Shown here piece after piece: positions 17,285 to 26,939 of a stretch of 64,000 nt of DNA (positions are counted from its first letter, which is position 1; every line of letters begins with the position of its first letter). Made by a program: the position numbers and the translations under genes. A model generated the notes under the pieces. The model worked only from the letters and a program-made list of their open reading frames with translations. It was not told the DNA's origin and made no database searches. This DNA is from Leifsonia soli (GTDB taxonomy: Bacteria; Actinomycetota; Actinomycetes; Actinomycetales; Microbacteriaceae): assembly GCF_013408745.1 (NCBI RefSeq), contig NZ_JACCBJ010000001.1, positions 1,550,001 to 1,614,000 of the forward strand, in the 5' to 3' direction.

Positions 17285-18766
17285 ATGGCCACTATGACCG
17301 TCATCGACGACGTGCACGACGACCAGCCCGCAGCCGACGCGCTCACCCTCGGGCGGCGCATCCGCGCGTTCCGGCAGCGGCGCGGGATGACGCTGGAGGC
17401 ACTCGCCTCCGCCGTCGACCGCGCGCCGTCGCAGGTGTCGACCATCGAGAACGGCAACCGCGAACCGCGGCTCGCGCTGCTCCGCGCGATCGCCGACGCG
17501 CTCGGCGTGACCGTCGACGACCTGCTCGCCCCGGAGCCCCCGGACGAGCGCTCGGCCCTCGAGATCGCCGTCGAGCGGGCGCAGCGCGGACCGGTGTTCG
17601 CCTCCCTCGGGATCGATCCCGTGCGCGTCGGCAAGACCGTGCCCGACGCGACGCTGCAGGCGATCCTGGCCCTTCACCAGGAGGTGGAGCGGCTGCATCG
17701 CGAGCGCGCCGCGACCCCGGAGGAGGCGCGCCGGGCCAACGCGGAGCTGCGGGCGACGATGCGGGCGCGCGACAACCACTTCCCCGAGCTGGAGGCGATC
17801 GCCGCCGACCTGCTGGCCGCCGTCGGGCACGCCGGCGGCCCCGTGTCGCACCAGACGGTGACCGACATGGCCGACCACCTCGGCTACGAGCTGCACTACG
17901 TCGGCGACCTGCCGCACTCCACCCGCTCGGTCACCGACCGGCGGAACGGGCGGATCTACCTTCCGACCGAGCAGTCGGCCTCCCGCGACTCGCGCTCCCC
18001 CATCCTGCAGGCGTTCGCCTCGCACGTGCTCGACCACGACGAGCCGAGAAACTACGCCGATTTTCTGCGTCAGCGGATCGAGACCAACTATCTGACGGCC
18101 GCGCTGCTGCTGCCCGAGAAGGATGCGGTGGCCTTCCTGACCGAGGCCAAGAACTTCCGGCGCATCTCGATGGAGGACCTCCGCGACGCGTTCGCGGTGT
18201 CGTACGAGACCGCGGCGCACCGGTTCACCAACCTCGCCACCGCACGCCTCGGCATCCCCGTGCACTTCATGAAGGTGCACGAGTCGGGCACCATCATCAA
18301 GGCGTACGAGAACGACGCCGTGTCCTTCCCGTCGGATGCGCTCGGCGCGGTCGAGGGGACGCCGGTGTGCCGCAGCTGGACCGCGCGCACGGTGTTCGAC
18401 GTCGCCGACCGGTTCAGCCCGTACTACCAGTACACGGACACCCCGAGCGGCACTTTCTGGTGCACCTCCCGCGTCGAGAAGGCCAAGGAGGGCGACTACT
18501 CGGTCAGCGTCGGCGTGCCGTTCGCGCACGTGAAGTGGTTCCGCGGCCGTGAGACGACGCACCGCGCCGTGTCACGCTGCCCGGACGAGTCGTGCTGCCG
18601 CCGGCCGCCCGAAGCTCTCGCCGAGCGCTGGGAGGGGATGGCCTGGCCGGCCGCGCGAACTCCCACGTCCCTGCTCGCCGCGCTCCCGACCGGGACCTTC
18701 CCGGGCGTCGACGCCACCGAGGTGTACGCCTTCCTCGACCGCCACGCCCCCGCTCCCCGCCCCTAG
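17285..18766 (+). CDS. RamB-like XRE regulator of acetate/glyoxylate metabolism
   Basis: 493 aa from ATG 17285, with a second ATG at 17294. Residues 23-81 are an XRE helix-turn-helix (TLGRRIRAFRQRRGMTLEAL ... STIENGNREP). The middle is an ImmA/IrrE-like segment and the C-terminal part the short-chain fatty acyl regulator domain, including FCTSRV-type and CPDESCC cysteine-rich stretches. RamB of Corynebacterium, with this architecture and length, represses aceA and aceB. The divergent placement next to aceA here supports the same job. A family A palindrome follows 20 bp after the stop. Confidence 0.88.
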   Translation: MATMTVIDDVHDDQPAADALTLGRRIRAFRQRRGMTLEALASAVDRAPSQVSTIENGNREPRLALLRAIADALGVTVDDLLAPEPPDERSALEIAVERAQRGPVFASLGIDPVRVGKTVPDATLQAILALHQEVERLHRERAATPEEARRANAELRATMRARDNHFPELEAIAADLLAAVGHAGGPVSHQTVTDMADHLGYELHYVGDLPHSTRSVTDRRNGRIYLPTEQSASRDSRSPILQAFASHVLDHDEPRNYADFLRQRIETNYLTAALLLPEKDAVAFLTEAKNFRRISMEDLRDAFAVSYETAAHRFTNLATARLGIPVHFMKVHESGTIIKAYENDAVSFPSDALGAVEGTPVCRSWTARTVFDVADRFSPYYQYTDTPSGTFWCTSRVEKAKEGDYSVSVGVPFAHVKWFRGRETTHRAVSRCPDESCCRRPPEALAERWEGMAWPAARTPTSLLAALPTGTFPGVDATEVYAFLDRHAPAPRP

Positions 18767-18786
18767 CCCCCACCCCCTAGCCCCCA

Positions 18787-18852
18787 CCGTCGAGTCCGCG
18801 ATTTTTGCACGCGACACGCGGCGCGGGCGTGCAAAGTTTGCGGACTCGACGG
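18787..18852. repeat. Family A intergenic palindrome, copy A3
   Basis: Arms 18787-18811 and 18828-18852 pair at 22 of 25 positions, again with outer CCGTCGAGTCCGC. The left arm and loop share GCACGCGACACGCGGCG with copy A2. It lies between the converging ramB-like and glycosidase genes. Confidence 0.9.
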
Positions 18853-18879
18853 GGGCGGAGACCCGCGGGAGACGGGGCG

Positions 18880-20811
18880 TCAGTCGAGGGCGAGGAGGCG
18901 GATGGCGACGCCGTAGGGGTCGAGCGCGATGGACGGGGATGCGTCGCCGTCGAGCGTGCGCAGCTCGCCGCCGGTGACGGTCGGCTCGACGGTGACCGCG
19001 GTGTCGTGCTGCGACACGAAGAACACGAAACGGCGGCCGTCCTCGTGCACCAGCGCGTCGGTGAACACGCGCGGATCGTCGATGCGGACATCCCGCTCCA
19101 CGTCCGCGACGGCGGCGAGGGCGTCGTACAGCCGCCAGGTCTCCTCCGGGTTCACCCGGGCCTGCGCCGACGCGAAGTACTCGAGCGGATAGGTCGACAG
19201 CACCGCGCGCCCGGCGCCGTGATCGCGCACCACGATCGCCGGCCGGCCGTGCGCATCCACCGCGACGACGCGGCCCGCGGTCGCCCGCACCGGGAGGTAC
19301 GTGCGTCCGTTCTCGTTCCCCGCCGCCGCGAACGACAGCTCGGTCCCCGCGGCGATCGACCCGAACGCCTCCGTGAACCGCACGGTCACGGTCGCGTCCG
19401 TCACCGGCTCGGCGAGCCCGTACGCGCTGTCGGACCGCACGCCGAAGAGCTCCTCCGTGTGCGCCCACCACGGGCCGCGCTGCACACCGCTCGGCCCGTG
19501 CGCGTACGACGCGTACACGGTCGCGCCGTCGCGGGCGAGCGACACCAGCTGCTCCCACGAGGTGGCGCACAGCTGCTTGACCGACGGGAGCAGGTACAGC
19601 CCGTACCCGGCCGGCAGACCGCCGTCCTCCTTCTCGCGCACCACCGCGACGGGGATGTGCGCCTCGTGCGCGGCGACGTAGGCCTGCTCCCCCGTCGCCA
19701 CGATGTGGGCGCGCTCCTCTTCCTGCGTGAACGGGTAGTCCTCGGCGAGGTGCGAGGGGACGACGAGCGCCGCATCCACCGGGGCCCTCCGCACGGCGGG
19801 CAGCTCGATCGCGGCGAGGTCCTGCGCGAAACGCGCGAGTTCGCGCAGCGGGGGCTTCGGGTTGCCGTGCCGGTCGGTGATCCCGAAGTGCATCTCGAAG
19901 GGATGGTGCGAGTACGGCCGCTGATCGGCGAGGTCGTCGTAGTCGGTGTTGTTCCACGCGATCCAGCCGGTCGCGCCGGCCAGGAGGGTCGAGTACAGCA
20001 GCTGCCGGTAGTAGGAGGCCGCCCCCGCATCCGAGACGAAGTCGCTGGTCAGGCCGAACTCCTCCATGATGACCGGCAGACCGTCGGTCGCCGCCAGCTC
20101 CGCGATGAACGCCGCCTTGAGGTGCTGCCGCACCTGGTCGGTCTCCATCCGGTAGACGTGCGGCCCGATGAAGTCGGTGAACGCCGCCAGGTCGCGCACC
20201 GAGAAGCCGTTGTCGTGGCCGGTCGTCTCGATGCCCCAGGCGCCGTCGCCGACCGCGACCGGCTGCGTCCCTCCGCCTGCGCGCACCGCATCCACCAGCA
20301 GCGACGCCCACGCGTCGACGATGGGACGCGGCGCCTCCCCGCCGTAGATCGGCACCTCATTGGTGAGCAGCCAGCCGGCGACCGCGGGATGCGCGGCGAA
20401 CCGCGCCGTCAGCTCCCGCACGTACCAGGCCTGCCGGCCGACGAACCAGACGTCCCGGTACAGGTCGCGGCCGTCGCGCCAGGCCGGATCCCAGTTCTCT
20501 CCGGACATGTGCCCGACGAGGAACGTCGGGACCGTCGTCATCCCGGCCTCCGTGTGGGCGTCGAGGAAGTCGGCGAAGTTCGCGACGCACTGCTCGTCGA
20601 GCGAGTCCGGGGTCGGATGGAAGTCGGGCCAGTAGAAGAAGGAGCGGGTCATGTTCAGGCCGTGTTCGGCCAGTACGCGCAGCTCCTCCCGCACGAGCGC
20701 CGCGTCGTACCGCGTCCACATGAGCGGGCCGCCGCTGCGCGACCAGAAGTTGGCGCCGAGCCACACCACGGGGGCGTCGTCGACCTGCAAGACCGGGGAT
20801 GGGCGATCCAT
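18880..20811 (-). CDS. GH5-like intracellular glycoside hydrolase
   Basis: 643 aa with no signal peptide, so it acts in the cytoplasm. Residues ~10-340 look like a TIM-barrel glycosidase. NE at 151-152 in LLTNEVPIYGG is the probable acid/base and Glu251 in VIMEEFG the probable nucleophile, the clan A arrangement. Residues ~360-500 resemble the amidotransferase-like domain of beta-galactosidases, followed by a beta-rich tail. It ends the ABC importer operon and so probably cleaves the imported oligosaccharide. Beta-mannoside or beta-glucoside are reasonable guesses, but the substrate is not shown. Confidence 0.82.
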   Translation of the reverse strand: MDRPSPVLQVDDAPVVWLGANFWSRSGGPLMWTRYDAALVREELRVLAEHGLNMTRSFFYWPDFHPTPDSLDEQCVANFADFLDAHTEAGMTTVPTFLVGHMSGENWDPAWRDGRDLYRDVWFVGRQAWYVRELTARFAAHPAVAGWLLTNEVPIYGGEAPRPIVDAWASLLVDAVRAGGGTQPVAVGDGAWGIETTGHDNGFSVRDLAAFTDFIGPHVYRMETDQVRQHLKAAFIAELAATDGLPVIMEEFGLTSDFVSDAGAASYYRQLLYSTLLAGATGWIAWNNTDYDDLADQRPYSHHPFEMHFGITDRHGNPKPPLRELARFAQDLAAIELPAVRRAPVDAALVVPSHLAEDYPFTQEEERAHIVATGEQAYVAAHEAHIPVAVVREKEDGGLPAGYGLYLLPSVKQLCATSWEQLVSLARDGATVYASYAHGPSGVQRGPWWAHTEELFGVRSDSAYGLAEPVTDATVTVRFTEAFGSIAAGTELSFAAAGNENGRTYLPVRATAGRVVAVDAHGRPAIVVRDHGAGRAVLSTYPLEYFASAQARVNPEETWRLYDALAAVADVERDVRIDDPRVFTDALVHEDGRRFVFFVSQHDTAVTVEPTVTGGELRTLDGDASPSIALDPYGVAIRLLALD

Positions 20812-20848
20812 GGTGCCTTTCAGAGGGAGGAGGGGATGCGGGCGCGCG

Positions 20849-21688
20849 TCACTTCACGGCGCCGGCGGTCAGACCGGCCACGAAGTTGCGCTGCAGCAGC
20901 AGGAACGCGACGACGATCGGGATGGACACGACCAGCGACGCCGCCATGATCTGGTTCCAGTAGACGTTCGTCTGGGTCGAGTACAGCTGCAAGCCGACCG
21001 CGAGCGTCCTGTTCTCGTCCGTCGTCATCACGGATGCGAACAGCACCTCGCCCCAACTGGTCATGAACGAGTAGATCGCGACCGCGATCAAGCCGGGGCG
21101 GGCGGCGGGGAGCACCACGTGCCACAGCGCGCCCATCGGACCGGAGCCGTCGACCTTCGCGGCCTCGTCCAGGTCGCGCGGGATGCCGTCGAAGTATCCC
21201 GCGAGCATCCAGATCGAGAAGGGCAGCACGAACGTGAAGTACGTGATGATGAGGCCCCACCGGGTGCCGACGAGCTGGATGCCGGTCGCCTGGTTGATGT
21301 TCACGAAGATCAGGAACAGCGGGAGCAGGAAGAGCACCCCGGGGAACATCTGCGTCGACAGCACCGTCGTGGTGAACACGTTCCGGCCCTTGAACCGGTA
21401 CCGCGAGACGGCGTACGCGGCGAACACCGCGATGACCAGCGAGATCAGGGTGGCGGCGCTCGACACGATGAGCGAGTTCACGAAGTACGACGCCAGGGGG
21501 ACGGTCGACCACATGTCGATGAACGGCTGGAACGTGATCGTCTGCGGCCACCACGTGAAGGCGGACTGCACCTCCGAGAGCGGCTTCACCGACGACGTGA
21601 TCATGACGTACAGCGGCACGACCGTGAACACGGTCAGCACGGCGATGGTGACCCAGCGGAAGACGTGGGAAGAGCGGGTCTCACGCAT
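20849..21688 (-). CDS. Sugar ABC transporter permease (MalG type)
   Basis: 279 aa, about six membrane spans. The EAA loop that contacts the ATPase is visible as LDEAAKVDGSGPMGALWHVVLPAARPG (parts quoted). Its start overlaps the end of the partner permease by 8 bp, and the glycosidase gene follows after 37 bp. No ATPase gene is in the cluster, which is usual for CUT1 importers that share a common MsiK-type ATPase. Confidence 0.93.
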   Translation of the reverse strand: MRETRSSHVFRWVTIAVLTVFTVVPLYVMITSSVKPLSEVQSAFTWWPQTITFQPFIDMWSTVPLASYFVNSLIVSSAATLISLVIAVFAAYAVSRYRFKGRNVFTTTVLSTQMFPGVLFLLPLFLIFVNINQATGIQLVGTRWGLIITYFTFVLPFSIWMLAGYFDGIPRDLDEAAKVDGSGPMGALWHVVLPAARPGLIAVAIYSFMTSWGEVLFASVMTTDENRTLAVGLQLYSTQTNVYWNQIMAASLVVSIPIVVAFLLLQRNFVAGLTAGAVK

Positions 21689-22667
21689 TGCGGTTCCTCC
21701 GGTTGACGGTGAGCAGGTAGACGCCGGTCACGATCAGCAGGAACAGCAGCAGCAGGACGCTCATGGCGGCTCCCGAGCCGAAGTTCCAGGTCAGGAACGA
21801 GGCGTTGTAGATGTGGAAGGAGATCAGGTCGCCCGCCGCGGGTTGGGCGGTGCTCCCGAACAGCACGAATGGTGTGTTGAAGTCGTTGAAGGTCCACAGG
21901 AACATGACGAGCAGCAGGACCGAGTTGACCGGACGCAGCATGGGCAGCGTGATCGCCCGCCACTGCCGGAAGGGCTTTGCGCCGTCGACCGCGGAGGCCT
22001 CGTACACCTCGGCCGGGATGGACTGGAGTCCCGCCATCAGCATCAGGAACGCGAACGGCCAGAGCCGCCAGATCGCGACGATCACGATCGACCAGAAGGC
22101 GTTGCCGCCGATCAGCCAGAACGGCTTGTCGCCCGGCAGCCCCAGGTTGTCGAAGAGGAAGTGGTTGATCGCGCCGGTGTCCTTCTGGAACATGAACTTC
22201 CAGGTGATGATGCCGGCGTAGAGCGGGAGGGCGTACGGCACGAGGAACAGCGTGCGGAAGAACGCGCGCCCCCGGAACCGGCCCTGCAGCGAGACGGCGG
22301 CCGCCATCCCGAGCACCCAGGAGAGGCCGACGACGAGGATGGTGAAGCCGACGGTCACGAGGAACGAGCGCAGCAGCCCGGCGCCGACCGACCCGTTGAA
22401 GTCGAGCGCGACCGCGTAGTTCTTGAGGCCGACGAATGGCGCCTCGCCCCAGTTGGCGATGTAGAACTTGGTCAGCTGCGTGAAGCTGATCCAGATGCCG
22501 GTGAGCATCGGGACGACGTGGATGAGGAGCTCGAACACGATCGCCGGTGCGAGCAGGATGAAGGGCAGCCACCATCCCTTGGGGCGGCGGCGCTTGGGCT
22601 GGGGCGGTGCTGCTGCGGCGGCCGGAACGCTGCGCGCCGGGCCGCGGACGTCTGTCGTCGTCGACAT
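21681..22667 (-). CDS. Sugar ABC transporter permease (MalF type)
   Basis: 328 aa. A proline- and arginine-rich cytoplasmic N-terminus of ~35 residues is followed by about six membrane spans. The EAA-loop sequence is VYEASAVDGAKPFRQWRAIT. It pairs with the overlapping downstream permease and the upstream binding protein in one operon. The ATG has an AAGGAG-like site upstream. Confidence 0.93.
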   Translation of the reverse strand: MSTTTDVRGPARSVPAAAAAPPQPKRRRPKGWWLPFILLAPAIVFELLIHVVPMLTGIWISFTQLTKFYIANWGEAPFVGLKNYAVALDFNGSVGAGLLRSFLVTVGFTILVVGLSWVLGMAAAVSLQGRFRGRAFFRTLFLVPYALPLYAGIITWKFMFQKDTGAINHFLFDNLGLPGDKPFWLIGGNAFWSIVIVAIWRLWPFAFLMLMAGLQSIPAEVYEASAVDGAKPFRQWRAITLPMLRPVNSVLLLVMFLWTFNDFNTPFVLFGSTAQPAAGDLISFHIYNASFLTWNFGSGAAMSVLLLLFLLIVTGVYLLTVNRRNRNA

Positions 22668-22745
22668 GAGTCTCCTTGGGGGTGTGGCTGTCCGCCGGGC
22701 GGGGCGCGGTGGCCGCGTCCCGCCCGGCGAGCTGGTCTCCGGGTG

Positions 22746-24050
22746 TCAGCCGCCGAGCGACTGCTTGACCTGGTCCTGAGCGTTCTGCAGCGCCGACTTG
22801 ATGTCGGCGTCGGAGACCGTGCTGCCGGTGGCGATCTTGGCGAACATGTCGTTCATCGCCTTGCCGACGGTGTTCTCGAACTGGTCCTCGGCCGGCACCA
22901 GCGGGAGCGGCTTGGACATGTCGTTGTAGATCTTCTGGAACGTCGCGGCCTCTTCGGCGTTGTCGGTGAAGACCGGCTTGGCGTCCTTCAGCACCGGCAG
23001 GCTCGCGTACGGCTTGCCCAGCGTGGACTGGACGTCCTCGCTCGTCATGTACTTGACGAACTTGAGCGCCGCATCCTTCTGCTTGGTGTTCTTGAAGATC
23101 GACAGGTTGATGCCCGCGATGAAGGTGGCGATGTCCTTGCCGCCCTCGGGAGCCGGGAACGGGACGACGCCGTACTGGTCGTTCTTCATGCCGTTGGCGA
23201 CGATCGAGGCGTCGGCGTTGTTCTGGCTGAGGATCATCGCGACCTTGCCGGTGGCGAAGTCGTTGACCGCCTGCACGCCGTTGTCGTACTGCGCGTTGGA
23301 CGGGTTGACGACCTTGTCGGTCTGCATCAGGTCGAGGTAGCGCTTGATCCCGTCGATGTTCGCCTGGCTGTCGAACGTCGGGTTGCCCTTCTTGTCGAAC
23401 CACTCGCCGCCGTTCTGGGCCGAGTTGATGAACGCGAAGTGGACGTTCTCGGTGTAGCTGCCCGCTGCGAGGGCGAAACCGTACTGGCTGCCGTTGGTGA
23501 GCTTCTTCGCGGCGGCGACCAGCTCCTCCCACGTCGTCGGCGGCTGCACGCCGGCGTCCGTGAACATCTTCTTGTTGTAGTACAGGCCGTAGGCGAGGCC
23601 GTACAGCGGGACGCTGGTGACGGGCTTGCCCTCGGCGCCGCCGGTGTCGAGCGCGGCCTTCACGAACTTGTCGCTTCCGCCGATCGCCTTCATGTTGGCG
23701 TCGTCGAACGGCAGGAACGCGCCGGTCGCCTGCAGGGAGGCGGCCCAGGTGTTCCCGATGTTCAGGACGTCCGGGCCCTGGCCCGAGGTGACCGCCGTCT
23801 GGATGCGGGTCTGCAGGTCGTTCCAGCCGATGACCTCGAGCTTGACCTTGATGCCGGTCTGCTTCGTGAAGTCGTTCAGGACGGGGGTGAGGACCTGCTT
23901 GTCGTTGTCGAGGCTCGTCCCCTGGTTGCTCGCCCAGTACGTGAGCGTCGATCCGCTGGACGACCCTCCGGATCCCGAGCTGCTGCAGCCCGCGACCACG
24001 AGCGAGACCGCTGCGGCCAGTGCCGCGACGGCGATGGCGCGTTTCCTCAT
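22746..24050 (-). CDS. Extracellular sugar-binding lipoprotein of ABC importer
   Basis: 434 aa. Start ATG 24050 is chosen because GGAG lies just upstream and because it begins a clean lipoprotein signal: MRKRAIAVAA, a hydrophobic core, then lipobox VVAG with Cys22. A Ser/Gly linker follows, then a CUT1-type solute-binding fold (GNTWAASLQATGAFLPFDDA, ALAAGSYTENVHFAFINS). An upstream in-frame ATG at 24119 would spoil the signal peptide. First transported-sugar gene after the promoter at 24124-24151. Confidence 0.93.
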   Translation of the reverse strand: MRKRAIAVAALAAAVSLVVAGCSSSGSGGSSSGSTLTYWASNQGTSLDNDKQVLTPVLNDFTKQTGIKVKLEVIGWNDLQTRIQTAVTSGQGPDVLNIGNTWAASLQATGAFLPFDDANMKAIGGSDKFVKAALDTGGAEGKPVTSVPLYGLAYGLYYNKKMFTDAGVQPPTTWEELVAAAKKLTNGSQYGFALAAGSYTENVHFAFINSAQNGGEWFDKKGNPTFDSQANIDGIKRYLDLMQTDKVVNPSNAQYDNGVQAVNDFATGKVAMILSQNNADASIVANGMKNDQYGVVPFPAPEGGKDIATFIAGINLSIFKNTKQKDAALKFVKYMTSEDVQSTLGKPYASLPVLKDAKPVFTDNAEEAATFQKIYNDMSKPLPLVPAEDQFENTVGKAMNDMFAKIATGSTVSDADIKSALQNAQDQVKQSLGG

Positions 24051-24123
24051 TGTGACTCCTTCGTCTCTTGATGGGGGCGATCCCGGCCCTGGTGCGAGAG
24101 CCGGACCCGGGAGCGCCACGCTG

Positions 24124-24151
24124 AGCCTAACTTAACCGGTTCAGGTGTCAA
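24124..24151 (-). promoter_or_regulatory. sigma-A-like promoter with LacI-type operator
   Basis: On the minus strand TTGACA (24151-24146) and TAGGCT (24129-24124) are spaced by 16 nt. The spacer contains TTAACCGGTTCA with the perfect palindrome AACCGGTT (24134-24141), the central-CG form bound by LacI-family repressors. Repressor binding would cover the promoter. The LacI-type gene lies just upstream, and the controlled operon is binding protein, two permeases and glycosidase. Confidence 0.75.
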
Positions 24152-24212
24152 TCCTTGACTTCACCTCGTCCGAGGGTATACCGCCCGTTCGCCCCTCCGT
24201 CCGGGATGCGGC

Positions 24213-24272
24213 GCGAAGTGCTCGCAGATGCGGCGCGACGCGGCGTGTTGCCCGCGACTGCGAGCACCTCGC
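24213..24272. repeat. Family C intergenic palindrome, copy C1
   Basis: Arms GCGAAGTGCTCGCAG (24213-24227) and CTGCGAGCACCTCGC (24258-24272) pair at 14 of 15 positions around a 30-nt loop. The same arms, a loop of identical length and much of the loop sequence recur at 45.2 kb. It lies downstream of the lacI-type gene and upstream of the importer promoter. Confidence 0.85.
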
Positions 24273-24292
24273 GGGCGAGCGGGCGGGCGCGC

Positions 24293-25324
24293 TCAGCGGG
24301 CGGCGTGCTCGCCCGCGCGGATGCTCGTCGCGCGCGGCACGAGCCGGCTCGGCCGAGCTCGGCGGTCGAACGCGGGCCGGCCGGCGAGCTGATCGAGCAG
24401 CAGGCGCGTCGACCGGCGCCCCTGCTCCTCCGGGGAGCGGTCGAGGGCGGTGATCGGGCGGGTGCCGAGCCGGCAGAGCAGGGAGTCGTCCCAGCTGACG
24501 ATCGCGACATCCTCGCGCCCGGCGTGGGTGAGCGCGGTCTGCGCCCCCAGGGCGAGCAGGTCGTTGGACGTGAGCACCGCCGTGATCGACGTGTCGGCGG
24601 TCAGGAGCTCCGCCGCGATCCGCTCCCCCGACTCCATCGAGTAGTCGGAGGCCGCGAACGAGAACGCGAGCCCGAGCTCCTCTCCGCGGGCGGCGACGGC
24701 GTCCCGCCGGTCCTGTTCGTGCTCGAACTCGGCGGGTCCGGCGATGTGCAGCGCCCGCCGGTGGCCGAGGGAGGCCAGGTGCTCGACGAGCAGGCCGGCG
24801 TCGGCCCGCGCGTCGTAGAGCAGCACCTTGCCCGGCGCGACCGCCTCCCGGTTGCCGTGCAGCACGAACGCGAGACCGAGCTCCTCCAGCAGCCGCGGCC
24901 GCGGGTCGTCGAACGTGATGTCGAAGAGCATCACGCCATCCACACGCGCCTCCGCGCTCCACCGGCGGTAGGCGGCGACCTCCTGGCCCGAGTCCGTGCC
25001 GACCATGCGCAGCAGCAGCGACTGGCCGGTCTCCGCCAGCTCGGACTCGACGCCGGCGAGCAGGCTCATGTAGTACGGTTCCGCACCGAGCAGGCTGGGG
25101 TCGCGCCGCAGGACGATGCCGATCGTGTCGGACCGCGCCCGCGACAGGGCGCGCGCGGACGAGCTGGGATGCCATCCCAGCTGCTCCGCCAGGGCGAGCA
25201 CGCGCTCGCGCGTCTCGTCGCTCACACCGGGAAGCCCGTTGAGGGCGTACGACACGGAGGCCTTCGAGAGGCCGAGCTGTTCGGCCAGCCCCGCGATGGT
25301 CACGCGCCCCGCTCCGTGGTTCAC
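24293..25324 (-). CDS. LacI-family transcriptional repressor
   Basis: 343 aa from GTG 25324, with GGGAGG upstream. The N-terminal helix-turn-helix is VTIAGLAEQLGLSKASVSYALN followed by the hinge SSSARALSRARS. Residues ~60-340 are a periplasmic-binding-protein-like sensor domain (DGVMLFDI, TAVLTSNDLLALGA). It is upstream of, and in the same direction as, the sugar importer operon, and a LacI-type operator overlaps that operon's promoter. It probably senses the transported sugar or a breakdown product. Confidence 0.93.
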   Translation of the reverse strand: MNHGAGRVTIAGLAEQLGLSKASVSYALNGLPGVSDETRERVLALAEQLGWHPSSSARALSRARSDTIGIVLRRDPSLLGAEPYYMSLLAGVESELAETGQSLLLRMVGTDSGQEVAAYRRWSAEARVDGVMLFDITFDDPRPRLLEELGLAFVLHGNREAVAPGKVLLYDARADAGLLVEHLASLGHRRALHIAGPAEFEHEQDRRDAVAARGEELGLAFSFAASDYSMESGERIAAELLTADTSITAVLTSNDLLALGAQTALTHAGREDVAIVSWDDSLLCRLGTRPITALDRSPEEQGRRSTRLLLDQLAGRPAFDRRARPSRLVPRATSIRAGEHAAR

Positions 25325-25498
25325 GTCCGCCTCCCTTCGTGGTGCGCGGCCAACATTACTTGTTCGGACGATTCGCGCACCCGCCGCGTCGTGCGAGAAC
25401 CCTCAGGCGCAGATCCCGGTCCGCCGGCCGGACGGATTGGACGGCGCACCGCGACTTTCCCGACGAACGGCCGACGCGCGGTCGGGCAGAATGGCGGC

Positions 25499-26914
25499 GT
25501 GAGCCCATCCCGGACCAGCACCGTCTTCGAACGACAGCGTCCCGACGCCTCCGTCGTGCGGCACGCGCTCGCCCCCAGCAGGCAGGCCGTGTTCTGGACG
25601 GAGGACGCCCCCGCCGAGCGCCATCCCCGCCTGCACGGCGACATCAGCTGCGACCTGGCCGTCGTCGGCGGCGGGTACACCGGGCTCTGGACGGCGCTGC
25701 TCGCCAAGCGCGAGGATCCGTCCGCACGGGTCGTCCTGCTCGAGGGCCGGCGCGTCGGCTGGGCGGCGTCTGGCCGCAACGGCGGCTTCTGCGAGGCGAG
25801 CCTCACGCACGGCGACGAGAACGGCCGCACCCGCTGGCCCGGCGAGTTCGACGAGCTGCAGCGGCTCGGGATGCGCAACCTCGACGAGATCGAGCAGACG
25901 GTCGCCGAGCTGCGGCTCGACGCCGAGTTCGAGCGCAACGGCGCCTTGGATGTCGCGACCGAACCGCACCAGGTCCCGTGGCTCCGGGAGTCGGAGGGGC
26001 CGGATGCGACCTTCCTCGATCGGGATGCGGCCCAGGCGCTCGTGCACTCGCCGACCTACGAGGCCGCCCTGCTGCGCACGCGCGACTCGGCGCTCGTCCA
26101 CCCCGCGAAGCTGGTGCGCGCGCTCGCGCAGGCGTGCAGCGACGCCGGCGTCGAGATCTTCGAGCGCAGCCCGGTGGAGAGCATCGGCGACGGCACGGTG
26201 CTCGAGACGCCGACCGGCACCGTGCGGTCGCGGCGCACCGCGCTCGCGACCAACGTCTTCCCGAGCCTGCTGCGGCGGAACCGGCTCGCGACCGTGCCCG
26301 TGTACGACTACGTGCTCATGTCCGAGCCGCTCAGCGCATCCCAGCGCCGGTCGATCGGCTGGGAGGGCCGGCAGGGCATCGGAGACTCGGCCAATCAGTT
26401 CCACTACTACCGTCTGACCGCCGACGACCGCATCCTGTTCGGCGGCTATGACGCGGTGTACCACTACGGCGGCCGGGTGCGGTCGGCGTACGAGGACCGC
26501 CCGGCGTCGTTCCAGCGCCTGGCCGGGCATTTCTTCACGACGTTCCCGCAGCTGGAGGGGCTGACGTTCACGCACCGCTGGGCGGGCGCGATCGACACCT
26601 GCAGCCGGTTCTGCGCGTTCTTCGGCTCCGCGCGGGAGGGACGCGTCGCCTATGCGGCCGGCTACACCGGCCTCGGGGTCGCGGCGACGCATTTCGGCGC
26701 GAAGGTGATGCTCGACCTGCTCGCCGGGCGGACGACCGAGCGGACCGAGCTGGAGATGGTGCGCACCCGTCCCCTCCCGTTCCCGCCGGAACCGGCCGCG
26801 GCGATCGGCATCAACCTGACCCGCTGGTCGCTCGATCAGGCCGACCACCGGGCCGGCCACCGCAACGCCTTCCTGCGCACCCTGGATGCGGTCGGCCTCG
26901 GCTTCGACTCCTGA
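25499..26914 (+). CDS. FAD-dependent oxidoreductase, PuuB-like amine oxidase
   Basis: 471 aa of the DAO fold. The FAD-binding motif VVGGGYTGLW covers residues ~55-64, followed by GWAASGRNGGFCEASLTHG and the C-terminal AGYTGLGVAATHFGAK. This pattern is that of gamma-glutamylputrescine oxidases and related secondary-amine oxidases. No clear ribosome site precedes GTG 25499, but CAGAAT lies 6 nt before it, fitting leaderless expression. It converges on a PucR gene. Beyond that gene are a dehydrogenase and a transaminase that could use its aldehyde or amino-acid products. Confidence 0.85.
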   Translation: MSPSRTSTVFERQRPDASVVRHALAPSRQAVFWTEDAPAERHPRLHGDISCDLAVVGGGYTGLWTALLAKREDPSARVVLLEGRRVGWAASGRNGGFCEASLTHGDENGRTRWPGEFDELQRLGMRNLDEIEQTVAELRLDAEFERNGALDVATEPHQVPWLRESEGPDATFLDRDAAQALVHSPTYEAALLRTRDSALVHPAKLVRALAQACSDAGVEIFERSPVESIGDGTVLETPTGTVRSRRTALATNVFPSLLRRNRLATVPVYDYVLMSEPLSASQRRSIGWEGRQGIGDSANQFHYYRLTADDRILFGGYDAVYHYGGRVRSAYEDRPASFQRLAGHFFTTFPQLEGLTFTHRWAGAIDTCSRFCAFFGSAREGRVAYAAGYTGLGVAATHFGAKVMLDLLAGRTTERTELEMVRTRPLPFPPEPAAAIGINLTRWSLDQADHRAGHRNAFLRTLDAVGLGFDS

Positions 26915-26939
26915 CCCGCCGCGCCCCCGCCCCCAACGC

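Noticed and set aside
18828..18850. Right arm of palindrome A3 contains TGCAAAGTTT, similar to a RamB box, next to the ramB-like gene
   Set aside because: The match is part of the palindrome family, lies downstream of the gene and is not kept in the other copies, so it is probably coincidence.
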